Shown here: positions 32,146-41,667 of the stretch, piece after piece
How positions within the stretch are numbered: position 1 is the stretch's first letter
Layout of the letters: each line of letters opens with the position of its first letter
NCBI RefSeq assembly: GCF_049965695.1
Contig: NZ_JBMFWB010000007.1
Location: 13,319-77,318, forward strand
DNA: 64,000 nucleotides
Origin: Athalassotoga sp049965695
GTDB lineage: Bacteria; Thermotogota; Thermotogae; Mesoaciditogales; Mesoaciditogaceae
Reading direction: 5' to 3'
Translations under genes and position numbers: made by a program
Notes under the pieces: model-generated
Told to the model about the DNA's origin: nothing
The model's input: the letters and a program-made list of their open reading frames with translations, nothing else
Databases searched by the model: none

Positions 32146-34533
32146 CTATTTTATCCCAGTTCTCGCAATGCCTTCGATGAAATATCTTTGGGCAAAGAGG
32201 AACAATATGACGATCGGAAGCATTGTGAATGTCGAGGCGGCCATCAATTGATTGTAAATCGTTCCGGCGTTGCTGCTGAAATTTTGGAGACCAACGGGTA
32301 ATGTCCTCATCGAAGGTTCATTCGTGACTATAAGTACCCACAAAAAGGCATTCCAACTTCCGACGAAATTCAAAAGTGCGCCGGTTATTATAACGGGTCT
32401 TGAGAGCGGAACCATTATAGTCCACAAAAATCTCCATCTCGATGCGCCGTCTATTTTTGCCGCATCTAACAGTTCATCTGGCACTCCCATGAAATTCTGT
32501 CTTATCAAAAATATCGTAAAGGCACTGACAGCCCATGGAATTATGAGGGCATAGTAGGTGTTAAGCCAGCCGAAGTGCACGATAGTTATGAAATTAGGAA
32601 CGAGCAAAACCTCTCCGGGAATCATCATGGTCGCTATGAAGAGCATGAAGAAGAAATTTCTTCCCGCGAAATGCAATTTTGAAAAGGCAAAAGCGGCCAT
32701 AACTCCAAAGACGATGTTCAAAAATGTCGTTACCACAGCGACGAAGACCGTATTTATGTAGTACCTTGCAAATGGAGAGGCGTTCCATGCCTGAACGTAA
32801 GCCTCAAAAAGATTCGCGAAAATCTGAGAAAAGTTGAAATGTGCTTCCACTTTGACCGGCAACGTTAAAAACCATACGCTGTTTACGGCGTTCAGAAATA
32901 TCTTGACACTTCCATTTGAAGGGAAATATTGAATGCTTGAAACTATTGAAGGTGCTTTGATGATCTTCATGGTGTAATACGTGTTGTTGTAAATATCCGT
33001 GACATTTGTGACGGCCAAGTAGTTTGACCAACTGACGGAAAGCAATCTTTCTATTTCCGTCTGATTTTTATATGATGAAAAACCGCTTCCGATATAAGCA
33101 AGTTGGCCCGACCTTCCCGTAAGCACGCCGGTGCTGTTTGGATGTTCGGCGCCGAAAGCATCTGCTATCTTTTGTGAAAGTTCATTCCAGTTACCGGCAT
33201 ACTCCGAGATCATCCTGTTTAATTCCGATTGTTCGGATGAATTCAACACCCCATATAGAATTTTCATGTTTGTTACAACACTCGAGATGCCCCTGAAAGC
33301 GTTATCTGCTTCCGATTGATTTAAACCGATCGAGAGTAAATCTGTTTTAACCATCGCATCTGTTTCGTTTATGAAATCGTCTATGAAGTGAGAAGTATGA
33401 CCTGCTTTTATGATGCCAAGCGCTGTGTTCATGTAAGTCGAAGGAAGAGTTGAATTTTTTATCGCGCTTTCAAGCCTTACCATTTGTTCGGCAGGTGTGA
33501 AAAAAGTGAAGATCATCTGAGGATCTTCAACGGTAAGTTGTTTTGAATCGTTGTAAAAGTTAACAACAAGATCGTAAGATTTAAGCAGATCGTAGTAACC
33601 GATTATGGGATTCATGATCCTTTGTTCATAAAAATTGACAAGCACATTTAGCGATGGATCGATCTTTCCAAATTTTGAGATGAGGATCGTTTTTAAATCA
33701 AAATTGTTCAGGAAATTTTGCATTATCCCTTCAACGGCCGGTATATCAGATGAAAGAGTGCCAACACCTTTTTTGTAATTCAAAACACTTGCAAGCATGG
33801 AATCGGATTCCGTAAAAAAATCATTTGAAGACAAAAATGATTTCACAAAATCTTTCTGTGCAACAACCGAAGACGCATCATTATCACTCACATTTAAGGC
33901 TTGATTTCTCAAGAGTGCCGGCATGAACATTTTCGCCGTTGTTGTGGCAGAATTTACAGCCTGAGCAAAATTTTTTGTGAAATCTATTCTTGATAATATG
34001 GGACTGGATCCGTATCTGAAAATATTCAAGAATGCTTTCATGTATTCATCCGGATTAGCGGAAAGAGATTTGAGTTCACTTATCTGGTTTTGGTAATCGG
34101 CAGGATAAATCATCGAATCAACGTTCGTTATGAGATCTTCAACTTTGGACATATTAACTTCCGTTGCGTATTTGATGGGATTGCCATTTCCAAGCGTAAG
34201 ATATATCGTGCCCCTTAAAGGAGGCGTACCGGCGAAATTGACGGTTAAAACATTTGAAGCGCTTGAAGTTCTGCCCTGCCCGACATTCAAAAATTGTTGA
34301 AGACTCAAAGCCGAATAGTTGACGGCCGAATAAGTTGAATGGTCTATTGAAGCATTTATGTCTCTTATCGACAACGCATTCACGGTTCCCCACGTCGGTG
34401 GAAAGATCTGAACTTCTTCCGGTAATTTCAAAGATGTGACGATCATCCATATGAATGGCATAAGCATTATCGCCGCTCCGGCAAAGGCGATGATGTAAAG
34501 TATGATTTCAAAAACTGTTCCTTTGATTTTCAT
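32146..34533 (-). CDS. Carbohydrate ABC permease, MalG type, with ~520-residue insertion
   Basis: A 795-residue permease where MalG homologs have ~280. The first helix (about 10-32) is followed by a roughly 520-residue extracytoplasmic region (about 45-565), then the standard core from ~568 with five helices and the EAA loop DELLDAAKIDGASRWRFLW, which contacts the ATPase. The insertion is rich in Ser, Asn and Thr and shows no motif I recognise. It may guide the binding protein across the toga periplasm. Overlaps the malF-like gene by 4 bases. No binding protein or ATPase is adjacent. Confidence 0.9.
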   Translation of the reverse strand: MKIKGTVFEIILYIIAFAGAAIMLMPFIWMIVTSLKLPEEVQIFPPTWGTVNALSIRDINASIDHSTYSAVNYSALSLQQFLNVGQGRTSSASNVLTVNFAGTPPLRGTIYLTLGNGNPIKYATEVNMSKVEDLITNVDSMIYPADYQNQISELKSLSANPDEYMKAFLNIFRYGSSPILSRIDFTKNFAQAVNSATTTAKMFMPALLRNQALNVSDNDASSVVAQKDFVKSFLSSNDFFTESDSMLASVLNYKKGVGTLSSDIPAVEGIMQNFLNNFDLKTILISKFGKIDPSLNVLVNFYEQRIMNPIIGYYDLLKSYDLVVNFYNDSKQLTVEDPQMIFTFFTPAEQMVRLESAIKNSTLPSTYMNTALGIIKAGHTSHFIDDFINETDAMVKTDLLSIGLNQSEADNAFRGISSVVTNMKILYGVLNSSEQSELNRMISEYAGNWNELSQKIADAFGAEHPNSTGVLTGRSGQLAYIGSGFSSYKNQTEIERLLSVSWSNYLAVTNVTDIYNNTYYTMKIIKAPSIVSSIQYFPSNGSVKIFLNAVNSVWFLTLPVKVEAHFNFSQIFANLFEAYVQAWNASPFARYYINTVFVAVVTTFLNIVFGVMAAFAFSKLHFAGRNFFFMLFIATMMIPGEVLLVPNFITIVHFGWLNTYYALIIPWAVSAFTIFLIRQNFMGVPDELLDAAKIDGASRWRFLWTIMVPLSRPVIITGALLNFVGSWNAFLWVLIVTNEPSMRTLPVGLQNFSSNAGTIYNQLMAASTFTMLPIVILFLFAQRYFIEGIARTGIK

Positions 34534-35828
34534 AGGTACTCAACTCTTTTCTGGCCTGCTCTGAATTGTACGAGTGTGAAGACCAAAATTATGGCAAAGA
34601 GTATGTACGCGGCAGCCGAAGCAAGTCCCATCTGCTGGTTGGTGTAGAAGGTCTGGAAAATGTAATAAACTATCGTCAATCCGGAATTGTTGTAAGGACC
34701 CGGAACTGCCTGGTAGAGCACGTAAACTTCTGTGAAGACCTTAAATGCACCTATGACAGAGACTATAAGCACGAAGAATGTCATCGGTGAAAGCAAAGGC
34801 CAGGTTATGTACGTCAATTTTTGAGAATTGGTGGCACCGTCTATATCGGCCGCTTCGTAGTAAGATTTGTCTATCGATTGAAGTCCGGCAAGAAAAATTA
34901 TCGCGTTGTACCCTATCGTTTTCCAGATAGACATTATGGCAATCGTCGGAATTGTCCAGACATCGCTTTTAAGCCATGCAACTGGAGAGATGCCTATAAA
35001 GGAAAGAAAGTAATTTATAAGTCCGTATTGATCGTTGTAAAGCCACTGCCAGACAAGACTTATGGCAACTATGGATGTTACAAAAGGCATGAAATAAGAA
35101 GTTCTTAAAAATGCTTTAAATAACTTCAACCTATTCAAAAACAGTGCAACCAAAAGTGCCAAAATTATATCTGCCGGCACGTAAAGAATGACGTAATAGG
35201 CCGTATTCCATATGGATTTGATGAAATCACTGCTTTCTTTGATGGCATCTAACCATTGATAAATTCCGTAATTGCTTGGAAAGGCAAATCTCAATGTCAG
35301 ATAAATGGCACCGCTTATCAAAAAGAGTGTAAAGAAATGACCTGCCATTCTTGAAACGAATTCATGCTTTTTGAAAATGACAAGACCTACTGCGGCTGCT
35401 ATGAAAATAAAAGTTAAGTAAGGAAGTGTGTTCATGGCTGAAAGCGTGGCTTTAAAGAAGATTAAACCGAAGATCGTGATTCCGAAAATATAAATTGCGT
35501 CTAAAATTTTAACGTGCCTTGAAATCACGATATCCACGAGAAGGTAGATGGCAAAAAGCGTTAAGATCGAAATTGATATGTAAAAGCCATCGTAAACGAG
35601 TGCTTTCAGAAACGAATAGGGCGGAGGCGTGTTTAACTCAAAAAGTTGGATGTAATTTTGAAGGCCTATGAAACTTGGATTTTTGAGATGGGCGTAATCC
35701 CAGTTAAAGAAGGACAGATAAAAAGAATATCCGACCGGCCAAAAAACGAATACCGACATTATAACAAGTGCTGGAAGAATGAAAAGATAACCGCTGATGT
35801 TTTCCCATAGACGCATCTTGTTACGCAT
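34530..35828 (-). CDS. Carbohydrate ABC permease, MalF type, with extra membrane segments
   Basis: A 432-residue permease with the MalF-like first helix (ISGYLFILPALVIMSVFVFWPVGYS split near 10-34), then about four extra hydrophobic segments between ~75 and 190, then the core with the EAA loop YYEAADIDGATNSQKLTYITWPL. It partners with the MalG-type protein. ATG 35828 lies nine bases after GGTGGAG. A perfect -10 box lies about 40 bases upstream. Substrate is probably a di- or oligosaccharide. Confidence 0.9.
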   Translation of the reverse strand: MRNKMRLWENISGYLFILPALVIMSVFVFWPVGYSFYLSFFNWDYAHLKNPSFIGLQNYIQLFELNTPPPYSFLKALVYDGFYISISILTLFAIYLLVDIVISRHVKILDAIYIFGITIFGLIFFKATLSAMNTLPYLTFIFIAAAVGLVIFKKHEFVSRMAGHFFTLFLISGAIYLTLRFAFPSNYGIYQWLDAIKESSDFIKSIWNTAYYVILYVPADIILALLVALFLNRLKLFKAFLRTSYFMPFVTSIVAISLVWQWLYNDQYGLINYFLSFIGISPVAWLKSDVWTIPTIAIMSIWKTIGYNAIIFLAGLQSIDKSYYEAADIDGATNSQKLTYITWPLLSPMTFFVLIVSVIGAFKVFTEVYVLYQAVPGPYNNSGLTIVYYIFQTFYTNQQMGLASAAAYILFAIILVFTLVQFRAGQKRVEYL

Positions 35829-35868
35829 AAGATCACTCCACCTTCACAAAATTTTGAATAAGTAGAAG

Positions 35869-35899
35869 ATTATATCACAAATTCATTTCGTTCTGTAAA
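35869..35899 (-). promoter_or_regulatory. Promoter of the malF/malG-like pair
   Basis: Minus-strand -10 TATAAT (35869-35874) lies about 40 bases before the malF-like start. Upstream TTTACA (35894-35899) is 19 bases away, slightly long, and sits in the 3' end of upp. Confidence 0.5.
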
Positions 35900-36506
35900 G
35901 TCTATCCCCGGCATCCCCAAGACCTGGCAAGATGTAAGCGTGATCGTTCAATTCTCTGTCAACGGAACAGGTCAAAATTTTAACGTCATCATGTTTTGAT
36001 TCCACAACTTTTAAACCTTCCGGAGCTGAGACTATAGAAAGTAGGGTGATATGTTTTCCATTCCTTTCTTTTACAAGTTCTATGGCTTTAACCGCTGAAT
36101 TTCCAGTTGCGAGCATGGGATCGAGTATGAAAACTTCCGTGTCGTCAAAAAACGCTGGAAATTTTGCGTAATATTCAATAGGCATTTTCGTTTCGGGATC
36201 TCTGTACATACCGGCGTAACCAACGGAAGCATTTGGAACGAGTTGAAGTACTCCGTCTAACATGCCAAGACCGGCCCTTAATATGGGAACAACCACTATA
36301 TTTTTGTCGTTTATCTCGTATCCTTCGCACTCTTCAAGCGGTGTTTGAACTATCTTTTTTTTGAGTGTAAGATGACGCATTGCCTCGTAAGTCATAAGCG
36401 TGGCTATTTCTTTTATGAGTTCTCTGAATTCCTTCGGTCCTGTGGATTTATCACGTAAAATGGTCAATTTGTGAAGTATCAAAGGGTGATTGACAACCAA
36501 ATGCAT
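35883..36506 (-). CDS. upp: Uracil phosphoribosyltransferase
   Basis: Salvages uracil to UMP with PRPP. The PRPP loop FILDPMLATGNSAVKAIEL (about 123-141), PILRAGLGMLDG and the C-terminal PGLGDAGDRLYRT are all present; 207 residues is standard. Its ribosome site GGAGG lies in the end of the diguanylate cyclase gene, 2 bases away, so the two are co-transcribed. Confidence 0.97.
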   Translation of the reverse strand: MHLVVNHPLILHKLTILRDKSTGPKEFRELIKEIATLMTYEAMRHLTLKKKIVQTPLEECEGYEINDKNIVVVPILRAGLGMLDGVLQLVPNASVGYAGMYRDPETKMPIEYYAKFPAFFDDTEVFILDPMLATGNSAVKAIELVKERNGKHITLLSIVSAPEGLKVVESKHDDVKILTCSVDRELNDHAYILPGLGDAGDRLYRTK

Positions 36507-36508
36507 GT

Positions 36509-39500
36509 TTATACCTCCGATTCGTTGTATTTTACAATTCTGTTTTTACCTGCCAACTTCGCACGGTAAAGCGCTATATCGGCGCACTTTACAAGTTGCT
36601 CTACGTTGTTGCACTCGGGCGTCATTTCGGCAACGCCGAGAGACAGCGTGAGTTTCATCCATTTGAAGTTTTCTCTTACATTTTTTAGCATTCTTTGCGC
36701 ACTTTTTATAGACTGATCAAGAGGAGTATGCGGGAAAATTGCCAGAAATTCTTCTCCGCCGTATCTGCCGATTACGTCTATCTTTCTTGTGCTCGACCTA
36801 AGGGTTTCGGCAACTTTCCTCAGAACTTCGTCACCGACATCATGACCGTATGTGTCATTGATTCTTTTGAAATCATCGATGTCGATCATCGCAACGCTCA
36901 AAAATTCTTTATACCTTCTTGATCTTTCAACTTCCTCGTACAACCTTTCGAATATGTAACGACGCGTGTAGAGGTTTGTAAGTTGATCGAGATCGGATAT
37001 TTTAGATGCGATAACTTTTTCAAGTTTTAACTTGTATATTGGAACAAGAGTATCCAAAACTGCTATGATTTTATCCATATCGATCTTTGCTTTGTCGATC
37101 TGAATGAAAACCTTCCCTCCCCGTATTGAAAAATCATAAACGAATTTTTCATCGTCGGTGATCCACGAATCAATTTTCACACTTTCGTCTGTTTGATAAG
37201 ATATGCCATCTTTGCCACAAACGTAACCTATTTCTTCTATTCCGGATATTCTGCAAAGTACTTTGCTCTCGACGTGCTTCGATACCTCAATTGCAAGAGA
37301 TTCGATTACCTCGCCTGTTGACTCAAGATTTATCGAATAAAGGCATGAATTGGAAATATTGAGAAATTCAAGAATTCCTTCTGGATCTTTTAAACGTTTT
37401 CTTATCTCATTTGCACGATTCCTAAGGCCTAAATTTTGAGCCATGTTTGAGGCAATTTCAAGGTGAAGATCGGCGCTTTTTTGCCATCCGAACAGTTTGT
37501 AAATTTTCGCAAGTTGCTCTTCGTAAAATATGGCATTTGTGAGAAAGCCGTCTCTGTAAAGTTTTTCTCCATATTTTTTCATCATCTTCAGGACTCGCAT
37601 GGATTTCAATTTTGAAAGAAAATATATGGCAAAAGGATTCTGCGGGAGTGTTATCGTCTCGACGATTTTCAAAGGATCGCTGGCAACGGCTTTTAAATAC
37701 TCGCTATCATTAGATTTTGTCATTTTCAAAAATTCAAGCGCGCTTTTTTCATCGTCCATGTAAAGTGCTTTTATGAATTTCAGCATTGTCATCTCGTCGT
37801 TAGCCTTTGAATTTGAAATGTTGAGCGTGAGATCTTCGACCGTTATCCTTGATCTCAGCAGTTCAACTTCTGACTCGAAATCTACCTGCAAAGATTCTAC
37901 CAGATCAAGATTTTCACGTGCCTTGCTGAAATTTCCCATCTCCACGAAATTCTGGGCCATTGCAAGGTTGATGATTTGAAAGGTCTTCCAAAGGCCTTCT
38001 TCGATGGTTGTTTTAAGAGCGGCATTAAGCCTTTCTTGTGAAGCATGTGGAGACATGTTTGAAAGTGCATATCCTATGTTCATCTCAACCAACGGAACGA
38101 GATCCTTGAAATTCTCTTCGCGTGCCATTGAAAGCGCGGTTTCAAGTTCATCTATGGCTTCTTCATTTTCATTTTTTTCGAGGTGCAAAATTCCCAAGTA
38201 ATTTCTTGCCATAACCTCGACTCTTCTTGCCATCTTTTCTTTAAAATTTTCAAGAGGCCTGAGCACCTGATCGTATATCTTATCGTAATTTTCGCCGTTT
38301 TTAACGAATTGTACGTATTTTCTGCATACTTCGATGAATGATGATGTTGATTCTTCGGATAAAACCGGATCGAAGCCGTTCATCGCCATGACGATTCCAA
38401 AGTAAGCGTTTCTAAAGGCTCTTCTTCCGAGTGCGTCAGCCCTTTTGAGATCGTTCACCATGAAATCGTAATCGCCGAGCACCTTATGAAAAAAGGCCCT
38501 TGCGGATTCGAATGATTCAACGTTTCTGTCGGCTATTTTCGAAGACGTGTTGATAAACTCAAGACCCAAATATGGTTTTTCGCCTGTTTCCATAAGTGCG
38601 TGTGCTTTTAAAAGATAAAAAGCAGGTGAGGGCTTTGCCGGGATTTTCGGTGCCACATGCCATTTATCGTTTTCAAACTTCCATTTGCCTTCTCTGACGA
38701 ACTTCGATATGGTAAAATTTTCGCCCTTTGAAATCTCAAAAAGTGATTTTGCGTCGCCCTCAAAAACGAAATCAGAAGTGAAAAAAGTGTTGAAGAACCA
38801 ATCAAGTTCTTTTGGGGATATAACCGGAAATTCTATCTTTTTCCCGTCTTCAAAATCGAAGATCGGATCGTGAATTGCTATTACATTCAAACTTTTTTTG
38901 AATTTAACGAATGCTTTGACAAAGGTCACCATCTCAACTGAATCGCCACAATTGAAGATGTAAGTTGTATTTTCGTCGGTTTTGAAAAAAAACGCAAGGG
39001 CACTCGGATCAACAGATTCAAGATTCAGTCCTTGAATTTTGGAATTTTCTTTCAGATGATCGATTATTTCATTGATAGACGAAAAAACCCGGCCATTCAA
39101 GAATTTCGAAAAAATACCTCCATCTGATATCGGAACTTGGACAAATCCTTTTTCGGATTGCACCTTTTCAAGAAGCGGTCCGTGTCTCCAAACGCCGATT
39201 GACGGTAAAAAAATGGGAGTTGACGGCACGTCCAATTTCAGATTTTTCATGATATCGAGGATTGCAGGTATGCCTTCTTTGAAAACTTTCATGAGAAATG
39301 GAGAGGCACTTTTGAACTCCTGCGAAAATGTTCTGATTGTCGTGAAGAAAGATGATGGATTCTCTATTCTTCCGTTTACGATGTTCAATTCTTCTTTGAA
39401 AGAAGGAATGACGATGATCCTATCTTTGTTGATAAAAACATTTTCTTGTTCGACCGGACCTATTGAAATACCTTTGGTGGCACATTCGTAAACGTCCTTA

Positions 39501-39682
39501 AAAAACTGGAGAAATGCTTTTTCCGTTATGTGGGCCGGACGGTTTTCAAGATCTTCAAATGATAATTCTATATACCCGTCACAAAATTTGAACCCTTCAA
39601 ATTTTGGAAGAGCACCGCAGTAAGAAAACTTTGCAAGCATATCTCTGTTTTCAGGCCGATCTTTTATTCTGACGGTTGCCAC
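36509..39682 (-). CDS. Large TPR diguanylate cyclase with eroded kinase/ATPase-like N-terminus
   Basis: A 1057-residue cytoplasmic signalling protein. The C-terminal GGDEF domain looks active: GGEEF (975-979) preceded at the right distance by an inhibitory-site RKID, with DIDDFKRINDTYGHDVGDE. TPR-like helices cover about 350-760; a GAF-like stretch lies near 770-900. The first 340 residues recall serine/threonine-kinase plus AAA/STAND regulators: GISIGPVEQENVFINKDRI looks like a decayed catalytic loop, and ISKGENFTISKFVREGKW like the GNPF segment of STAND ATPases. No Walker A or kinase catalytic residues are visible. GTG start behind AGGGGG. c-di-GMP output is likely; the input is unknown. 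Confidence 0.83.
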   Translation of the reverse strand: MATVRIKDRPENRDMLAKFSYCGALPKFEGFKFCDGYIELSFEDLENRPAHITEKAFLQFFKDVYECATKGISIGPVEQENVFINKDRIIVIPSFKEELNIVNGRIENPSSFFTTIRTFSQEFKSASPFLMKVFKEGIPAILDIMKNLKLDVPSTPIFLPSIGVWRHGPLLEKVQSEKGFVQVPISDGGIFSKFLNGRVFSSINEIIDHLKENSKIQGLNLESVDPSALAFFFKTDENTTYIFNCGDSVEMVTFVKAFVKFKKSLNVIAIHDPIFDFEDGKKIEFPVISPKELDWFFNTFFTSDFVFEGDAKSLFEISKGENFTISKFVREGKWKFENDKWHVAPKIPAKPSPAFYLLKAHALMETGEKPYLGLEFINTSSKIADRNVESFESARAFFHKVLGDYDFMVNDLKRADALGRRAFRNAYFGIVMAMNGFDPVLSEESTSSFIEVCRKYVQFVKNGENYDKIYDQVLRPLENFKEKMARRVEVMARNYLGILHLEKNENEEAIDELETALSMAREENFKDLVPLVEMNIGYALSNMSPHASQERLNAALKTTIEEGLWKTFQIINLAMAQNFVEMGNFSKARENLDLVESLQVDFESEVELLRSRITVEDLTLNISNSKANDEMTMLKFIKALYMDDEKSALEFLKMTKSNDSEYLKAVASDPLKIVETITLPQNPFAIYFLSKLKSMRVLKMMKKYGEKLYRDGFLTNAIFYEEQLAKIYKLFGWQKSADLHLEIASNMAQNLGLRNRANEIRKRLKDPEGILEFLNISNSCLYSINLESTGEVIESLAIEVSKHVESKVLCRISGIEEIGYVCGKDGISYQTDESVKIDSWITDDEKFVYDFSIRGGKVFIQIDKAKIDMDKIIAVLDTLVPIYKLKLEKVIASKISDLDQLTNLYTRRYIFERLYEEVERSRRYKEFLSVAMIDIDDFKRINDTYGHDVGDEVLRKVAETLRSSTRKIDVIGRYGGEEFLAIFPHTPLDQSIKSAQRMLKNVRENFKWMKLTLSLGVAEMTPECNNVEQLVKCADIALYRAKLAGKNRIVKYNESEV

Positions 39683-39699
39683 GTTACCGCCCCCTTAAT

Positions 39700-41667
39700 T
39701 CAATTTATCTTCCAGTGATCGTAAAGCGCTGGGGGAATCTTTTCCACAAAATCGTGCTTGTTGCCATTTATCTCAATTCTATTACCATAATAAGGCGTCC
39801 TCGATCCGGACATCTGTCTGCATATGAAAAGATATTTCTTTGCCCTCGTTATGGCCACGTAGAAAACACGTTCCTCTTCATCTATTTTACCCTCAGTTAT
39901 GGCAAAAGAAGAAGGAAAATCGCCGGGATTGACGGAGATGATAAAGACAACATCCCATTCAAGTCCTTTTGCCCTGTGAATCGTCGTAAGCGTAACGCTT
40001 TCTTCTTTGTCTCTCTCTTTTCTATCTATATCTATCTGTTCCGTTATCGCGAGATCAGTAAGGAAGTCATTTATATCGTTGTATCTGCCGGCTATTTCGA
40101 TGACTCTTTTTATGTCCATTTGCCTTTCGATTCTGTCTTCAAACGTAAATGCTATGTAATCGGAGTAAAAATTTTCGAAAACATGATTCAGCACATCGTT
40201 AGGTTTATCGTCCGGTGAAACTTTTTTGAATATCTCCTCTATTTTTTCATATTTATCACCGAAACGCGATATGTGTTTTACGAAATCGATGGGATCTTTT
40301 TTAAACTCTTCATCTGATACCACCTTTTCCACGCTTTTCTTTCCGATGCCGTAAAAAAGTTGAAAGATTCTCATCCATGACAACGAATCTTTTGGATTGA
40401 CAAGCACTCTCAAAAACGAAAGTGCATCTTTGACGTGCTTCGAATCTGTGAATTTAACACCGGATCGGACCGTAAAAGGTATCTTCGATTTTGAAAGTTC
40501 CATTTGGAGATCCATCGATTGACTGTGATTTCTGTAAAGGACGGCGATCTGAAAGGGAGATATGCCGGCGTTCACCAATTCATTTATCTTTTTGGAAACG
40601 AAAGCAGATTCTTCAAGAGAATCCCATGTGCTCACGACGACAGGCCTTTCAAAATTCGCCTTCACCGGCTTTAAGGTTTTTGAAAAGATGTTGTTGGGTA
40701 TCATGGCGTTGACAAGATTGACTATTTCAGGCGTGCTTCTGTAATTGGTTTGGATTTTGTAGACTTTCACGTCTTTTTCTTTTGACATTTCGATTATATT
40801 TTCGTATCTGGCACCTCTGAAAGAATAAATACTCTGCGCGTCGTCTCCCACAACCATAAGGTTACCGTTAACGGAAGAGAGTTTTTTGATTATTTCGTAT
40901 TGTATTTTGTTTGTGTCCTGAAATTCATCGACAAGTACCCATAGGTAATTCGATGCTTCTCTTTTTCTGACAGACTGTATATCGAGAAGGTCATTGGCGT
41001 ATACGAGTAAATCATCGTAGTCCAAAGATGACTGCTCGACCTTGAGTGCTTCATATTTGTCTTTTATCTTGTTTATTCTGTCCGCGAAGGCATAGAAATA
41101 GGTAAAATCCTCATCGATCGTTTTTTCGATCGATCTTTGAGTGTTCGCGGCCATCGAGATTATCTTCAAGACAACTGAAGGAGATGGAAACTTCTCGTTT
41201 CTTTCGACATATTCGTTTATGGCATGTTTGACGATCGTCAAACTGTCTTCTTCGTCTAAAATAGAAAAATTTGGATCAAGTTTAAGTTCCGTCGCATATT
41301 TTCTCAAAAGATGATTGCAAACGTGATGAAACGTGCCTGCCATCATACCGCTAAGAGGATCTTTGGACACCTGCTGTGCCCTGTGAATCATCTCATTTGC
41401 GGCAGCCTTCGTGAAGGTTACAAGCAAAACGCGTTTGGGATCAACTCCTTTTGATATCAAATAGGCTATCTTGTGGGTTATAACCTTCGTTTTTCCAGAG
41501 CCGGGCCCCGCGATGACGATAGAAAACCCTCCTTCATCCAAGACGGCCACGCGTTGCTCGTCATCAAGACCCACGAGTGTTTCATTTGATTTTTCGATTC
41601 CATCGTAGTTTACATTGTAAATGGAGTCAAATTTTTTCAATTCTTTCGACAACTCTTTTCTTTCCAA
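39700..41667 (-). CDS. UvrD/PcrA-type superfamily 1 DNA helicase
   Basis: ATP-dependent 3'-5' helicase. Motifs in order: GPGSGKT (I), VTFTKAAANEM (Ia), LVDEFQDTN (II), VVGDDAQSIYSFRGA (III), QTNYRSTPEIV (IV), TIHRAKGLEWDVVF (V) and FYVAITRAKKYLF (VI). At 655 residues it is shorter than PcrA (~720) because the C-terminal extension is missing. The frame opens at TTG 41667 inside the gltX end; the true start may lie slightly later. A role in repair or replication restart is expected. Confidence 0.93.
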   Translation of the reverse strand: MERKELSKELKKFDSIYNVNYDGIEKSNETLVGLDDEQRVAVLDEGGFSIVIAGPGSGKTKVITHKIAYLISKGVDPKRVLLVTFTKAAANEMIHRAQQVSKDPLSGMMAGTFHHVCNHLLRKYATELKLDPNFSILDEEDSLTIVKHAINEYVERNEKFPSPSVVLKIISMAANTQRSIEKTIDEDFTYFYAFADRINKIKDKYEALKVEQSSLDYDDLLVYANDLLDIQSVRKREASNYLWVLVDEFQDTNKIQYEIIKKLSSVNGNLMVVGDDAQSIYSFRGARYENIIEMSKEKDVKVYKIQTNYRSTPEIVNLVNAMIPNNIFSKTLKPVKANFERPVVVSTWDSLEESAFVSKKINELVNAGISPFQIAVLYRNHSQSMDLQMELSKSKIPFTVRSGVKFTDSKHVKDALSFLRVLVNPKDSLSWMRIFQLFYGIGKKSVEKVVSDEEFKKDPIDFVKHISRFGDKYEKIEEIFKKVSPDDKPNDVLNHVFENFYSDYIAFTFEDRIERQMDIKRVIEIAGRYNDINDFLTDLAITEQIDIDRKERDKEESVTLTTIHRAKGLEWDVVFIISVNPGDFPSSFAITEGKIDEEERVFYVAITRAKKYLFICRQMSGSRTPYYGNRIEINGNKHDFVEKIPPALYDHWKIN

